Assembly: GCA_051453625.1 (NCBI GenBank)
Contig: JBOZIK010000001.1
Span: forward strand, 152,183,243-152,247,242
Direction: 5' to 3'
Length of the DNA stretch: 64,000 nucleotides
Source: Welwitschia mirabilis
Lineage: Eukaryota > Gnetophyta > Gnetopsida > Welwitschiales
Part shown: piece by piece, positions 12,134 through 24,367 of the stretch
How the letters are laid out: each line of letters opens with the position of its first letter
How positions within the stretch are numbered: the first letter of the stretch is position 1
The notes under the pieces: generated by a model
The model's database searches: none
What the model was told of the DNA's origin: nothing
Seen by the model: the letters and a program-made list of their open reading frames with translations, nothing else
Program-made: the position numbers and the translations under genes

Positions 12134-12480
12134 GGTATGAATAGGACTTTCATAGAATCCATAACCCCTAAAAAAATTTTACCTAACTTAGCAAGTTTAA
12201 AAATTGAGATTGGATTCCAATGGATCTTTAAGATATTTAATAAGAATAAAAATATCCTTAAAAGGGCTCCTTCTTATTCTTAAGCTCCTCCTTCTTCCTA
12301 CTCTTCATCTACTATAATAAGAAAGGGGAAAGCTTTAATGGGTGAATTTTTTCATGATCCTTCTTCTTCACATTGTTTTACTTCTTCTTCCATTGCTTCT
12401 TATGATTCCTTTACTACTTTGAGTAGTACTATCTTAGAAAAAGCACCCAAATCTTAAAGGCTTTGGATTGGAAAGAAATA
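12134..12480 (+). pseudogene. unidentified coding-like remnant, Ser-rich
   Basis: One frame stays open apart from single stops and reads FIESITPKKILPNLASLKIE, then PPSSYSSSTIIRKGKALMGE and FFHDPSSSHCFTSSSIASYD. The biased but nonrepetitive Ser/Lys composition looks more like eroded protein than random A+T-rich DNA. It lies about 240 bases past the 11.2-11.9 kb remnant on the same strand and may be the same gene. No family recognised. Confidence 0.3.
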
Positions 12481-12489
12481 GGAAAAAGT

Positions 12490-15400
12490 TAAAAATATTT
12501 TTAATAAACAAAATAATATGTTAAAGAATAGGACACACATCAAAAATTGGAAAGATTAAGTTTTCATAGAAGATTTATGAGCTAAATTTCTCTATCTCTT
12601 TTTCTCCCTCATTTTCACCTTTCTTTACCTACACTTTTTTAGTTTTATACTTGCATTATAATTTTATTTTTCTTTATTATAATAAATTTTATACTCAATT
12701 AAAAATAAATATGAATTCTTGTTTCCAAAAATTTGGTTTTGATTTTGAATTAACACTTAACTAAAATTTTTTAACTTGGTTTTAAGTATCTGAAATGCAA
12801 TTTGAGAGATGTAACTCTTAATAAAGCTAGTGCTACCAACTTTTTTAACTTACATAACCACCTTATCTTATAAAAGTAAACTATTTGTTCAATAACATAT
12901 CTCACATTTCATTTCTAGGATTTCAATAATTTTGAGCTCTGTTGAAAATTTACAAAAAATGAGTAATTCAGATTCATTACCCACTCCTTTATTACAAAAT
13001 AATAACATTCTATTTTCTATTCTTCATTCTTTTTAAGTTATTTTCTAATTGTTTACCTAGCATACATTTTAGATTAGAGATTTAAGTCATTACAAGTAAA
13101 AAGTCACTTTGATTTTTAATATTTCATATGCATTAGTTTGTATTTCATCTTTTCTAGTATAATCATGCATCACATATTTTATTTTTAGTAATTTTCCTTT
13201 ATAGCTTATTCTAGACTTCATTATCATATGTCTAATTTTTTGTCATTCTATTTACATTTAATTTTTCATCTTTTAAACTTTAAGGATAAAGTTTAGATTT
13301 GATTAGAGAGAGTGATATTTACACTTAGTACCTATCTTTAATGCTTTTTCTTAATTGTAATTTTAGCTTATGTTAGCTAATGCTTTATTTTTTAAAAAAC
13401 TTTGTTCATCTTTTTATATTTGGATTCTTTAATTTCTATATTTTTTGCCATGTTACATATATTTTAATAGATCTTTTTTACTAAGTGAGTAGCAAAAGAT
13501 TGATTAGGGGATATGATTACATGTAAAACTTGATATTTACATGAAGGAATTTAAACTTGTTAGTATTAGTAACTAATTATCATGATGATTTTATGTTCTT
13601 GCCATGCTTAAGGCCATAAAAATCTATTTTCACTAATAATCTATCTTAAAATTATCATTTTATAGAATATTTACATCATCTAATTTGTAATGGCATAAAA
13701 TGGAGTCATGCCAAGCAATATTGATAGTAGCATCAATTCTAGGAGTAACAAGACCAATTATTATGAGTAGAATGATATCATACTTATGTTTTAAGTTCTT
13801 GTAATGTAAGCAATTCATTCTAGTTATTATCAAAAGCAAAAGATGAATGGGGAATATTTTCTAAGAAGAACCCCTTAAATTAATTCCATGACTAAAGGAT
13901 GATCTCATACACTTTGAACATTCTAAAGAATGACTTCATTAGGCCTAAGAAATCTTCATTATAAGTCCTAACTTTGGCCTATTAATACCCTAATTCACTT
14001 CACTTGAAGGATATTATATCATTGTCATATTGTATAAGAGATTAGATCTTTAGTTATGTATTCTTTTAAGACTTTCATAAGGATGGATTAGCTACAAAAC
14101 TAGCATAATAATTCTTGGTTTAGCATGAGTACTTTCATAGCTTATATTCTTTTAGATTTTTGATAATAAAGTATTACATGTTCTTGGTGCATTAGTTTGT
14201 TATTGAGTTTTAATGGATCTCATACTTATTATATATGCTTAAGATTGGATAAGGCATATTATTACTTTAAGATCTTCTTGCTGATTTTCCTTCTCATTCT
14301 AGCTTGTATAACATGAATACTTATTTGATGGATTCAAGAAGACCCCTACTTTTCATGATTATTTTATTATTTCTGTGAACTCTACATATCTTAAATACAT
14401 CATCCTCATATCTATGCTAGATGAGATTATTTCATTATGCTTTAGCTAAAGCTACATAAGCCTCATGTCTATGGTGGATGAGACTATGCCACTATGCTTA
14501 AGCAAGAGTAAATTCTACATGAATTTAATTTAGTACTTAAGTTTTTGTTTGAAGTTATAATGCTAATTTGAATTCTATGTTACACTTCCAGATATCTTAT
14601 ATAGTTTTACTCTCTTATACTCATTACCATTATGATTGCTTTATTAATAGGTCTTGCTAAGAACAAAATTGAGACTATACAATAAATTTAATTCCTAGAA
14701 TTGTAAGGAAAAAAGGATTCACTATGGAATATTATTATCCCTAGGATGATCTTGCTATTTACCATACATTGAGAATAGATATAATTGTACCTAGGTTTTA
14801 TCATGAATAATATGTAAGTATGAAAAATAACATATAGAAAGATTCACAAAAGATAGAAAAAGTTAGAATGTCTACGCCTTGAAGGCTTATTAGATTAATG
14901 TAGTGCTTATAAAATAAGTGATGCATTTGTCATATAGAAATCATTAGAACACAAATCAACTTAGATAAATGTATCTCTAATTAAAAATATAAATGCAATA
15001 TTTTATATAAAAATAATTACAAGTGCTTTTTAGAAATAATGCTACTTTTGAATAAAGCAAAACTCAATTTTTAAAATGATGAGATTATGCTTTAAGCCTT
15101 TGTAAAAATATTTATGTATGTAACATAATAATTTAAATTGGGAAAAGAAAACTAAAAGGAAATAATTTATAATAAATAATAAATACACCTTTTGGATTTA
15201 ATTGTATATATAGTAGTAGCATACAACTAGCAAACCAATAGAACATTGGATATAGATTTTTGTTGGAACATTATATATTACTTTATCAAAATATCATTTT
15301 ATAGGGTAAAATAACTATTTCTAAGTAACATACATAGCATTAAAACATATTATATATAACAACTATTAAGTACTATATATATCTAAAAATCAAACTTTCA

Positions 15401-16900
15401 TGAGGTGTGAATAAAGAAAGGTAATCAATAAGTAAGAAATAATCTTGTATAATGTTTAATGTCTTTTTAAATATCATTTAAAAATTAAAAAAAATATTAA
15501 TATAGTTAATTCTCAAAACTAATTAAGTCATTATTTATCTAAAATTAATATTTCTAGAAACGTGAACTACTTGAAATTATATAAAATTCATTTATATAAG
15601 TTATTAAAACATATTCTTAAATTTTCTACTAATTTTTCAATAACTTAAAGCCAAACAATATCCCTTTTAAAACATGATTTTTCAAACTAACATAGTGAAG
15701 CAATTGATGTTAATAATATTTGCACTAAATATTAATGCATTTAATTTGAATGAAAATTTTTAAATAAGAACACAAAGAGTTACAAAAGTAACTTAGTTTA
15801 TAAATCAAAAAATAATTAATAAAAATAAACTTATTTATGTTTATGTAATAAAATTATAATTTATTTAATTTCTTTATATTTTAACCAGAAGAAGAAAGGA
15901 AGGAAGAAGAAGAGAGAAAGAAGACAAAGAAAAAGAAACTTAAAAAAGGTGACTTAGAACTTTCAAGAAATTTTAAAGAACTCGAGATATGTCTTGAAAA
16001 ATGTACAATAGTTATGATTAATCCTATTTTGGTTATAAATATAAAGGAAAATAGAGGATTTAAAAAAATGTAATATTAAAAAAATTTAATATTAAATAGA
16101 GTTCATAACTATTGTATCCCTCTAAAAAGTACTTAAAAAAATGCAATATTAATAGTATCTCTTTAAAAATAACTCAATATTAATAAAAAATTCTATGCAC
16201 AAAAATAGGAAAATTCAGCTTTCATGCATTTAGAAAAATGTTAAGTAAAACTAAACACTACTGTAAATGACCAAAAATGAAACTTTTAAAGAAAAATTAA
16301 TTTTTAAACTCATATGATATGAAAGTCTCTAAATAAATATAGGAATCAACTAAAAAATGTTTAGAGCAATTATAATTGCAAAACAAGAGATACGGTTAAA
16401 ATAAGAACTAAAATTCACTAATTCTACTTCAATTGAGAAAAGGATAAAGGAGTGAAAAGTACTAATGTAAAATTAAATAATTTTATTCATTACTTTAGAA
16501 GAAAGATGGATGGATAGGAAAATGTACTAGAAGAAACGAAAAGAATGGAGGACAGAAGAGATAAGATAAATAGAGCACATGACTTCTTTAATATAGATCA
16601 ACAACCATGAAAAATCAAATAATGCTATGGTTGGTAGTAAATATTCTATAATTGCATTGATACTAAATATGCAACATGATAGAAGAAGTTTAATTTTATT
16701 GAAATAAATACATAATAAAAATGCAAAAATCATGTAAACATAAGCATAATAGTATAAAGTAATTTAAAACTTATCATTTAAGATGCAATTACATTCCTTT
16801 CTATTTGTCTTTAATTTTAATTCTTATACTATTTAATTCACTATCTTCTCCTATGCTGCCCTCATGTATACTTCATTAACCTTGTAATGCCCTTTAAATG
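12490..16900. other. A+T-rich DNA without recognisable genes
   Basis: This stretch has frequent stops in all frames and no recognisable protein or RNA. It contains the small duplications listed separately and a purine-rich run at 15,889-15,945 (repeated AAGAAG and GGAAGG units). The 16,527-16,733 minus-strand frame is Ile/Leu/Phe-rich by composition and unsupported. Confidence 0.5.
14404..14500. repeat. two-copy ~57-base tandem repeat
   Basis: CCTCATATCTATGCTAGATG at 14,404 recurs as CCTCATGTCTATGGTGGATG at 14,461, each followed by AGAnTATnnCAnTATGCTTA. This is a local tandem duplication with transition differences. Confidence 0.65.
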
Positions 16901-16911
16901 GATGAAATAAA

Positions 16912-17204
16912 TGTTATAGAAAATGGATCATAAGAGGATGTAAGAGGCTAAAAGTGATGAATGTAATAGTAATAAATGACCATAAATAATAAAGAAGGCT
17001 TCCAAAGTTGATATAAAAAGAGAGAAGATCAACTTAGAAATTTAAAGTCTTATACTTACTTTAATATCGTAAATCTCTAGTCTAGCATTGAAAGGGGCTA
17101 TAGATATACTAAGATCTATTTTATGTGAAGGATTTGCCATGACTTAATATTTTCACCATGTAATGCATCTCTAAAAATTGTAAATAGATACATGATATTA
17201 GAGC
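16912..17204 (+). mobile_element. possible short LTR with tRNA-iMet-type primer site
   Basis: TGATATTAGAGC at 17,193-17,204 differs by two transitions from TGGTATCAGAGC, the primer site complementary to initiator tRNA-Met used by many plant copia and gypsy elements. It directly follows a CA, as at an LTR end. About 280 bases upstream a TG (TGTTATAG at 16,912) could start the LTR, and a TATA-like GATATAAAAAGAG lies near 17,009. No second LTR, polypurine tract or pol was found downstream, so this may be a solo relic or a coincidence. Confidence 0.3.
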
Positions 17205-19138
17205 ACTAATTTGCAATAGGGAATGACATTGTAGTATCATAGGTAATTATATAATAATAATTAAAAATTAAAAAATATAAATTAACTTCATTTTATTTTT
17301 AAAAACTAATATTACATGAAAACATCATATTTTACTTAATAATGTATATAAATGAATAATTCATGGGTTTTAGAATGAAATTGTTTAAGGTACTGATGTT
17401 CTAATAACCTCTTATGTGATCTAATGTCATGCATCTAGTGTTAGAATGAGTTTAGATCATTGCATCAATACATGGATGAGATATGATGATGGAAAAGATA
17501 CTATGAAATATCTCTAGAAATAATATCCTAAATAGGTCTTACGTGAACTACATTAGTACCATTCATGTTGATCCCCTGATTATTATCATTATATATAACA
17601 TCAAAATGAATCATAATGCATTATTTTAGGTCATTTAACATCTGAGGAATCTATCCCTTAAAAGGTACAATTGTACCTCTATGTGTAGTATTATATTTTT
17701 AAAAATAATATAAATTTATGTGTGCTAGTACCTTATATAATAAAAACTTTAGGCTTTGTTATGACTACTTCTAATACCAATTGTAAATTGTTAAACTTAA
17801 AGGTAAGGAATGAATTAATTCTAAATAAAATTATATTATAAATAAAAATTAATATATAGTGGAATTTAAGAGCATGCAAAACAAAAATTAGAATTCTTAT
17901 TAATTTAATATGATTTCTTAACCTGGGCACTCCACACTCAGAGAATGAGAGCTAGTAAACCTATAGATATTTTCTACTTAGTAAAAAAAAACCATAATTT
18001 CTAGCTTATCACTAGTTTCATAAAGTTGAGTATAATATTAAAAAGATAACACATGTATTCCTTTGAAAATTACACCTTAATGCCTCATTTGATACACTTA
18101 CAACTTAAAATATAACTTTAGTCTAATAACATTCAATATTTTAAAGTCCAAAAGATAAGTCAAAATTAAGTGTAAAACTATATACGTTCTTATATAATTA
18201 GATGTCCACATCTAAGTATAAACACAATGAAGAAAAACAACACTCTTGAAATAATAGAGAGTAAGAGAAAGTAAATACAACTTGATTACTAGAAATAAAA
18301 CAAAATAAGAATAAAAACGTATTTCTAACTTCTTATTCTTCATAATGAATTAATTATGCATATCTATCTTAAAAGAATAAACGAACTTCATAGCTAAAAT
18401 AAAAGAACTTCCAAACTTTAATAATAATGCCTTATTGTTATACTTCTTTTTAAATATGTTATTTTACTTTGTTTGCTTATTATCTAATGATCTTTTAATT
18501 TTTATTTTATTTAATTATCTTTTTGTTTAGTTTTTTGGATCCTTTGTAAAATATTTTCTTTTTCTTTTTTTTTGCAATTTTCTAAAGCTCTTAGTTCTTA
18601 ACTTTTGAATATGTTACTTAAGGTTTTGAGTTCTCTCTTATATGGAATTTTTCTACTAATTTTTTCTTAAAGGAAAACATTTAAAATGGTTAGATTTATC
18701 TCTCTAACAACTATTTTATTTTTTCCATTTTAAGGCATAGTAGTTGTCTTTAATATTTGTAGATGTGTTTAAATATTATAGACATTTTTATTTTGGGCAG
18801 TCATCTTTAGTCTTTAACCATTTTATCATTATTTTTATTTTAATTAAGATGTCTTTAACTTTGACACATGTTGATATCTTCAATATGTGTAGATGTCTTC
18901 AACCCTTAATACTTCATTATTATTTTCACATGCTTACTCAACACATCTTTTTCTTTGATAAATGTCTTCTATTGAAATCCTCTAAATTAGTTAAGACATT
19001 TTTTCGTGCCATAAATATATTCATGTTTTATGAATGTCTTATACATTTGTAGACACCTGTTGGTAAATGTTACTTAATTTACATTAGTTATGAAGCTTTA
19101 GACTTTGAGACAATAAGGTATTCATAGTCATAAATTTC
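17205..19138. other. A+T-rich DNA; repeated AGATGTCTT-type motifs
   Basis: No gene recognised. A perfect 16-base palindrome (AGGTACAATTGTACCT) lies at 17,663-17,678. Between 18,740 and 19,060 the motifs TAGATGT, GATGTCTT and AGACAT recur several times in both orientations; a similar cluster flanks the Athila-type element at 62,905-62,970. The frames at 17,733-17,930 and 18,744-19,052 look like composition effects. Confidence 0.4.
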
Positions 19139-21900
19139 CATTATTTTTGAACTATAATATTACACTTTGAGGTATTTTTATACTTTTCAAGTAATAGCTA
19201 CCTTAGATACTTAATGGGCTTAAAATAATGCATTACAATTTAGTTTTAAATTCTTCATAATGATCATAATTAGAAGATTAAGATTAAGTGTGAAAATGTA
19301 TAGCATAAAAGACTACTTCAATCTCTTATTTCATTATCATATCTTACCTAGATCCTGATATAACAATTTTAACTAATTTTAACACTATATGCATGACATT
19401 ATATGATATAAAAGCCTTTCAAAACATTAGTACCTTAGATATTTACATTTTGAAAGATATAGTCTATACATTCTTAGTTATTTTTAGTTAAATTTAATGT
19501 TTTTATGTAATATCAGCTACAAGAGATAAGTTTGTGTCAATTTATTTTTTAGAAGTTGTGGTAGTTATTTTTCAATCTAATTATGATGTTATAGCATCAT
19601 TTCCATGAGAAAAAGGACCCTACAGCACCATGAGATAGTTTTACCAAGTCAAGCATTAATTACATATAGAAATTTGATGGTTATAATAACTTTTTAAAAT
19701 TGAAACCAATGCAAGTATACCTATGAAGTTCCTTTTCAATGACCAACCACATGTATTAACATCCTTATATTAATTTTACATCATTTTAATACTCTTAAGT
19801 ATGATGTAAGAGATTCTCAAACATTAAAAGAAGATTTTCTACACATTACTATTTTATTTCTTTAATTCTAATTTTTTTAAAAATATCTAATTTAGAAGCC
19901 TTTTACATTTTTAATTCTTATTATTTTCTATCATATATTCATTTTTATCCTAGTACATCCTCTAAAGTTCCATTTTATATTAACTTTTCTTTTATTTTCA
20001 TCCATTTAGATGGCATTGTAGGGTTGATGAAATTCACATGACTAGGTAGTATAGAAGGAAGAGAAGGTGTCATATTTTGTAAGCTTTTATGTTGAAGACT
20101 AGGAATGTAATTGAATTTAAGACTAATAAATGTTCTTTGCTTTTGTTTACTTGATTTATGTATTTTTATCATACTTTTCTTTCAATTCTACTAGAATTAT
20201 TATAGCAATTTGTGTAGTTAATGATAATTATATTGTTCTAGATTTAGTACCTATTATAGCATGCTATAAGTTTTTATGGTTGATCAATCTATGTAAACAA
20301 AATTATGTGTTTTGTTCTCTTCTCTGTTATTTCCTCCATTCTCCTCATTTCTGCTAGCACATTTTCTCATGATTTCAACTTTTTAATATATTTTCTTATG
20401 ATTTCATCCTTATTCTTAAGAAATTTCCTTTTTAATAGTATTACTTTATCTTGTAGATAAGTTATTTGCATATTTTTAAAATTAAAATTATACGTTTTCA
20501 CATTGGTTATTTTCTCTTCATTTGTCTCTTCTCAGAATTAAAGCAGACTAGTTAATTTAGTCCTTTGTTTGACCACAAATTAGTTTTTTATAACTCTAAT
20601 GATTCTAAAATGTTATAAATATGTTTATTTTATAGTTTATATACTTTTATTTTTTAGTTGTTAGAACCCAAATGCGACCACTAAAATCACATTTTCTTCC
20701 ATTTATAGTTAAAGGCATAGTTTACTTAGAATTTTTTTGAACTATGAAATCTTAATTTTTTTTAATTTTTACATAGTCAATTTTTCTATCATCATTGATG
20801 TATTTTTGGAAATTTAAAATATTTTCTTTAGAATATATAATCCATTTATTCCTCAATATTTGTAATATGCTTTATATTCTTAGTCAAAATATGATTGGTT
20901 GTGATTTTTGCAAATTTTCTTAGATGATCTTTTTTTATTAGTTTGAATTGATTTTATTTTTTTAATTACCTAGTTTTATAAACTTGTTGTAAGAAAGATC
21001 TCCAGAATTTCTAAGTCCATCTTTTTAAATTTCCTCTCTCTCTTCTCTTTCTTATTTATTTTATTTGTTTCTTTTAGTTAAATAACTTGAAATTGACTAA
21101 GTATTAAATTGACTTAATAAAACTTCATATGCTAGTTTTATCAATTAATGCATAATTTAGAAACTAATTTTGATGTTTCATTATTACTATAACTAATTTC
21201 ATAATAAGTCAAAAGTTATCTTCCAAGTTAAATATATTGAAATCTACTGAAAATCTTATTTAAGTGAAATGGTCTTCTACGTTGATTTGAAGAATCTTAT
21301 TTTTTAAGACTAACTATTGATTATAAGATGTTCTACATTTTTTATATAATGGAATGCTATGTTTGAATTACTCATTTATGCCTATGTTATATGATTTCAA
21401 GTAATCAACTTTTCAATGAAAATTATTCTTACATAAAAATAACTACTCGATTGAACTACTTAAACTCTTTTACTTATTTATTTTAGTTATAAATGATCTT
21501 TAGAATCATAATGAATGCTTATAAAAGACTATTTTTTCTTTTTTTATTATTTTCCTTTGTACATCTCTTAAAGTTATGCTTTTACATATATAGTTCTTCA
21601 TGATAATTATAAATTATGTGTTTTACTTACTTTATATGTAAGTAGTTGTTTCATCATGTAAAGTAATAATTTCATAAGAAAAAATTAATATTTTCATATG
21701 GATTCATAGTAAGCATCTATTGATTTAATAATCCTATGCTTCCATTATATATGTAATTTAATCTAGGAGATTTATTTATGCTTTGGATTTAAAATATTTA
21801 TGTTTGATTTTATTTCCTTGAGTTAAATTATTATGTTAAGTATACATTTATTTTTGTAAAGGCTTAGAGCACAATTTCTTTATTTTAAAATTTCAGTTTT
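19139..21900. repeat. unidentified repeat X, copy X1
   Basis: This ~2.8-kb stretch aligns by eye with 38,308-39,092 plus 49,644-~51,620 once the MULE at 39,093-49,643 is removed. Shared blocks include TTTTGAACTATAATA (19,145), ACATTAGTACCTT (19,425), TTTTCATCCATTTAGATGGC with CATTGTAGGG (about 19,996-20,023), and ATAGTTAAAG (20,707). I cannot assign it to an element class: there are no obvious terminal repeats and no recognisable reverse transcriptase or transposase. The CATTTTTAT at 19,940-19,948 corresponds to the site where the MULE entered the other copy. The 20,130-20,357 and 19,975-20,172 frames are not clearly conserved between copies. Confidence 0.7.
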
Positions 21901-22610
21901 TTAATTTTTTAAAATTGGCACTGTTATTTGGTTACATATTACTTTCATGTGAAATATTATCATGAATAGATCATTCTTAGGGAAAAAGTTTTTCATAGGT
22001 AAATAAGTTTTATTTTTTAATTCTCATTTTGATTTATTTCTTAAAAAGTTAAAATCTAAATGGAAAGGTTTATTTCGTATCATTCATGTATTTCCTTTTG
22101 AGACTATTAATATTTAAGACCCTAAAACTAGTCACATTTAAAAAGGAAATAGATTTAAACTTAAGTTATTTAGTGATTATAATTTAAACATAGTTTAATT
22201 CATCTTCTAGATGTAAATGTAATAAAGTCTAAAAAATCAAAATATAGTGAAATTTATTTTGATGTTTTTTTGTTTTTTTGAAAACTTAAAAATTTTGTTA
22301 CTTTTTGAGATGATGAAATAAGAGCTATGGACCTCATGTCATTGCATGTAAGAGGGTTGTGAACTTTAAGGAGGACACGCTAATCTAAAAAAGTGTTTTT
22401 AACTTTTATTTTTGAATTTTTGTTTTCCTTTAATAAATTTTAACTAAGCTATATATGCTTCATCTTAAAATCAAAGTTTCTATCCAAGTTAGAGGATTCT
22501 TTAGCTCTTAATTGAATTATTTCTTATGCTTCACTTCTATAGTAATTAGTATATTATATCTACTTTATTCTTAATAATTTTATGTATGATTGTGTATGCT
22601 TTTAATGTAT
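21901..22610. other. A+T-rich DNA, no gene found
   Basis: Flank between repeat X1 and the Tekay-type compound element. Nothing recognisable on either strand. Confidence 0.5.
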
Positions 22611-22615
22611 GAAAT
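22611..22615. repeat. left copy of 5-bp direct repeat GAAAT (possible target duplication)
   Basis: GAAAT directly precedes the outer left LTR (TATCATTTCC...). The same five bases directly follow the outer right LTR at 37,908-37,912. Five bases is the normal target duplication size for Ty3/gypsy integrase. Confidence 0.5.
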
Positions 22616-22921
22616 TATCATTTCCAAACCATAGAAAAGGTTAGAAAGTCTTCTTAATTACTTAGATAAACAAATAGATCTTAGGAGTTTATCAATACCA
22701 AGATACTCTAGTTTAAATTACTAAGAACAAAAATATTTGTAAAATAAATGATGATAAAATCAGAAATAATTGCATGATATTTCTTTAATATTAATTGGAG
22801 TTATTTCATTTGTTGAAGATGTAATTAACTTTGGACTTTGATATCTCTTATGCATGCTTATCTAATTAATGTAGTCTAACTTTGGATAATTTGAGTGATC
22901 TTGGAATTTATCTACAGATTA

Positions 22922-22962
<41 letters not shown>

Positions 22963-24367
22963 TTATGATGTATGATTTAAAGTAAATGCTTACATTATTT
23001 TATCTCATGTAGTTTATTTTAATTAATAGATATTATTATGTTATTATTTACACCCAGTGGCTAGACATGGAAAGGAAGGATGAAGGAATCCTAAACTTCT
23101 TGTAGAAAACCTAAATCCTACTATCAGTTTTACTATTAGTTTTTATTTATAAATATCTAAATCCCTTATTAATATAGTCATATCATGCAATTTAATCATG
23201 TGGAGCCTAAGTTATAAAGAAGTACTTTGTATTTGCTGAGAGCAAGTGTGGTCCATAATCCTCTTCTAAATTCTTGCATGCCATCATATTAAATACTTTT
23301 TTCTTTATATTTGTAAATTCCATGATGTAATATGCCTTGTATGGTACATGTATATTTGTATTTTTTACTCATAGTCCTTTAATAAATCTTGTATTATTAA
23401 ACTAGGAGTTTTTTAGATCTAAGTTTATGAACACCTTGTGAAAACCTTATGAATCTTATCATTAACTGTTCTCTTAGTTCTTCCTTGACTAGTCTTTTCT
23501 TGAGACTTGCATTTGAGTATCTTGAATAATAATTGAACTATATGAAATTAAATTATGAATTATAATATTAACTAGGGTAACTAATTTTATGGACTTTAGA
23601 AAGTGTAACTCGTTGTTAGAATTCCCAAGGCCATGAGATCGGATAGCCAAGATGAAAATGAGAGATATGTGCACACCTATATGGTTTTACCCCCTTCCTA
23701 AGAGGGTGCATTTGGATTACTTAATTTAATATGGATAATTGTAAATAAGATAATGAAATTTAGTGGAAGTTCTTGGATAAGTATCTTGTTGTATAACCTG
23801 TAACTTGTCTTAAAAACCTTCCTTCCCAACCTATTCTTTATTATAGGCCATACTAGGAACTATAGTGAAATGCAATTCTCACATCACTTGTGCTTGTACA
23901 GGATTAAATGCAAATGAAAAGGTAAGCAAGCACTACTAGTTGTTTTCTGGGTATCATCTACATGTCTACTTTAGTTATTATGAAGTTATTTTATAATCAT
24001 GTTATGCTTTAGTTACTAGTTGCATATCTACTAGTTGTAATGTTGAAGAACAGTGAACTTCAGTGTTCTATTTCAGTTCCACGCAATAAAGTACTCTTTA
24101 TTTTCTTGCAATTCTATTAGTTAAGAGTACTTCATTAATCTATCATTGCTATTGAAGATTAAATGTGCTACTTTAGTTAACTATGTGAATTATTATTGAA
24201 TTGAAGATAACATGTTATGCTCATTATTAGTTATTAATAAACATTTTTGTTATCTCCTTAAGTTAATATTTCTTATGTTTACATTAAGAGTCTAAATACT
24301 AGGTTAATTATGAATTTTAGTGAATTCTTTCTATAATAATACCTAAGAAGTACATTATGATCTCTTA
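22616..24367 (+). repeat. left LTR of Tekay-type element (3'-truncated)
   Basis: Aligns with the first ~1.75 kb of the right LTR (34,589-36,330). Shared blocks include AAGGTTAGAAA (22,638), TACTATCAGTTTTA (23,119), CATAGTCCTTTA (23,370) and CCTAAGAAGTACATTATG (24,342). It then jumps straight into the end of the RNase H region, so the last ~1.6 kb of the LTR, the primer site, gag, protease and RT are missing. It includes a (TA)n microsatellite. Confidence 0.78.
22925..22961. repeat. (TA)n microsatellite inside LTR
   Basis: A run of about 18 TA units. At the same LTR position the middle LTR carries a GGGTGT-type repeat, and the right LTR carries neither. Confidence 0.95.

Noticed and set aside
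11738-12480. Endogenous plant pararetrovirus (caulimovirid) origin for the unidentified remnant
   Set aside because: I considered movement-protein and coat-protein similarity but could not match any motif, so I left it unassigned.
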